From Clostridia bacterium (GTDB lineage Bacteria; Bacillota_A; Clostridia; Peptostreptococcales; JAAYPU01), in assembly GCA_022360735.1 (NCBI GenBank), contig JAKSCF010000756.1, positions 1-15,490 of the forward strand: a DNA stretch of 15,490 nucleotides. Direction: 5' to 3'. Position 1 is the first letter of the stretch. Each line of letters opens with the position of its first letter. The notes beneath the pieces are model-generated. The model had not been told where the DNA came from, searched no databases, and worked only from the letters and a program-made list of their open reading frames with translations. The position numbers and the translations under genes were made by a program. Positions 15,250 through 15,490 of this stretch are shown in pieces.

Positions 15250-15274
15250 AGGTATAGGATTATTCCCTATACCT
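15250..15274 (-). terminator. Hairpin after the thioredoxin-reductase-like gene
   Basis: AGGTATAGG pairs perfectly with CCTATACCT (9 bp, 7-nt loop), starting 6 nt after the stop of the leftward gene. On the minus strand it is followed by CAAATTATTTAAT, a broken T-rich stretch. It probably terminates that gene and isolates deoR from it. Confidence 0.6.
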
Positions 15275-15280
15275 AATCTT

Positions 15281-15490
15281 TTAGCTTTTATGTAAGCCAT
15301 ATACTGACTTTTGTTTGATATAATTTTGTGCCCTTGTACTTGCTATGGCACCATCACTGACACAGGTGGCCACTTGCTTTATATCGCCTTTCCTTACATC
15401 TCCAATGGCATATACCCCTTCAATATTGGTTTCCATCCTATCATTAGTGATGATATATCCCTCATCATCTAAGTTGACTAATCCCTTAAA
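15281..15490 (-). CDS. trxB: Thioredoxin-reductase-like flavoprotein, C-terminal 69 residues
   Basis: Only the end of the gene is inside the window; its start lies beyond 15490. The frame is open to the window edge and stops at TAA (15283-15281). Residues visible include DEGYIITNDRMETNIEGVYA followed by IGDVR and then KQVATCVSDGAIAS, the standard C-terminal FAD-contacting segment (GVYAIGD) of thioredoxin reductase and its relatives. The enzyme family moves electrons from NADPH or ferredoxin through FAD and a disulfide to thioredoxin-like partners, but the redox cysteines and the nucleotide site are outside the window, so a related reductase is possible. It ends at its own hairpin and is separated from deoR by more than 300 bp, so it is probably not part of the catabolic locus. 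Confidence 0.85.
   Translation of the reverse strand, partial: FKGLVNLDDEGYIITNDRMETNIEGVYAIGDVRKGDIKQVATCVSDGAIASTRAQNYIKQKSVYGLHKS

Overview
The window is AT-rich, with strong AAGGAGG-type ribosome binding sites, short intergenic gaps and a YesMN-type two-component pair. This points to a low-GC Gram-positive bacterium, most likely an anaerobic member of the Clostridia. I see no insertion sequences, phage genes, CRISPR arrays, tRNA or rRNA genes. It reads as a chromosomal catabolic locus.

Layout, left to right. (1) Bases 1-3692, minus strand: a 2-oxoacid dehydrogenase operon transcribed in the order E2 (lipoyl acyltransferase), E3 (dihydrolipoamide dehydrogenase), E1 (thiamine-diphosphate dehydrogenase, cut by the window edge). 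It has its own near-consensus sigma-A promoter and a perfect palindrome just downstream of it. (2) Bases 3823-11505, minus strand: a probable six-gene unit, dctP-dctQ-dctM (TRAP transporter), a zinc-dependent medium-chain dehydrogenase, then a YesM-like histidine kinase and YesN-like AraC response regulator. It starts at a strong promoter with an embedded dyad and ends at a clear intrinsic terminator. (3) Bases 11506-12025: a long divergent regulatory region. (4) Bases 12026-14139, plus strand: an unusually long transaldolase-family protein, translationally coupled to a short-chain dehydrogenase. (5) Bases 14183-14947, minus strand: a convergent DeoR-family repressor with a long upstream regulatory region. 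(6) Bases 15281-15490, minus strand: the C-terminal end of a thioredoxin-reductase-like flavoprotein, probably unrelated to the rest.

How the genes may work together (inference): the TRAP system imports a hydroxylated carboxylate or related anion. The zinc dehydrogenase and the SDR oxidise or reduce hydroxyl groups on it, the transaldolase-family enzyme cleaves or transfers a carbon unit, and a resulting 2-oxoacid or acetoin-like product is converted to an acyl-CoA by the E1/E2/E3 complex. YesMN senses an extracellular signal and DeoR an intracellular (often phosphorylated) intermediate. The substrate cannot be named from sequence alone.

The most interesting item is the transaldolase-family protein. 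It keeps the Schiff-base lysine, but appears to have Gln where transaldolases have the catalytic Glu (as in fructose-6-phosphate aldolase) and Asp where they have a phosphate-binding Arg. It also carries large N- and C-terminal additions. The ATTGTTCA motif shared by its promoter and the deoR upstream region ties the repressor to this operon.
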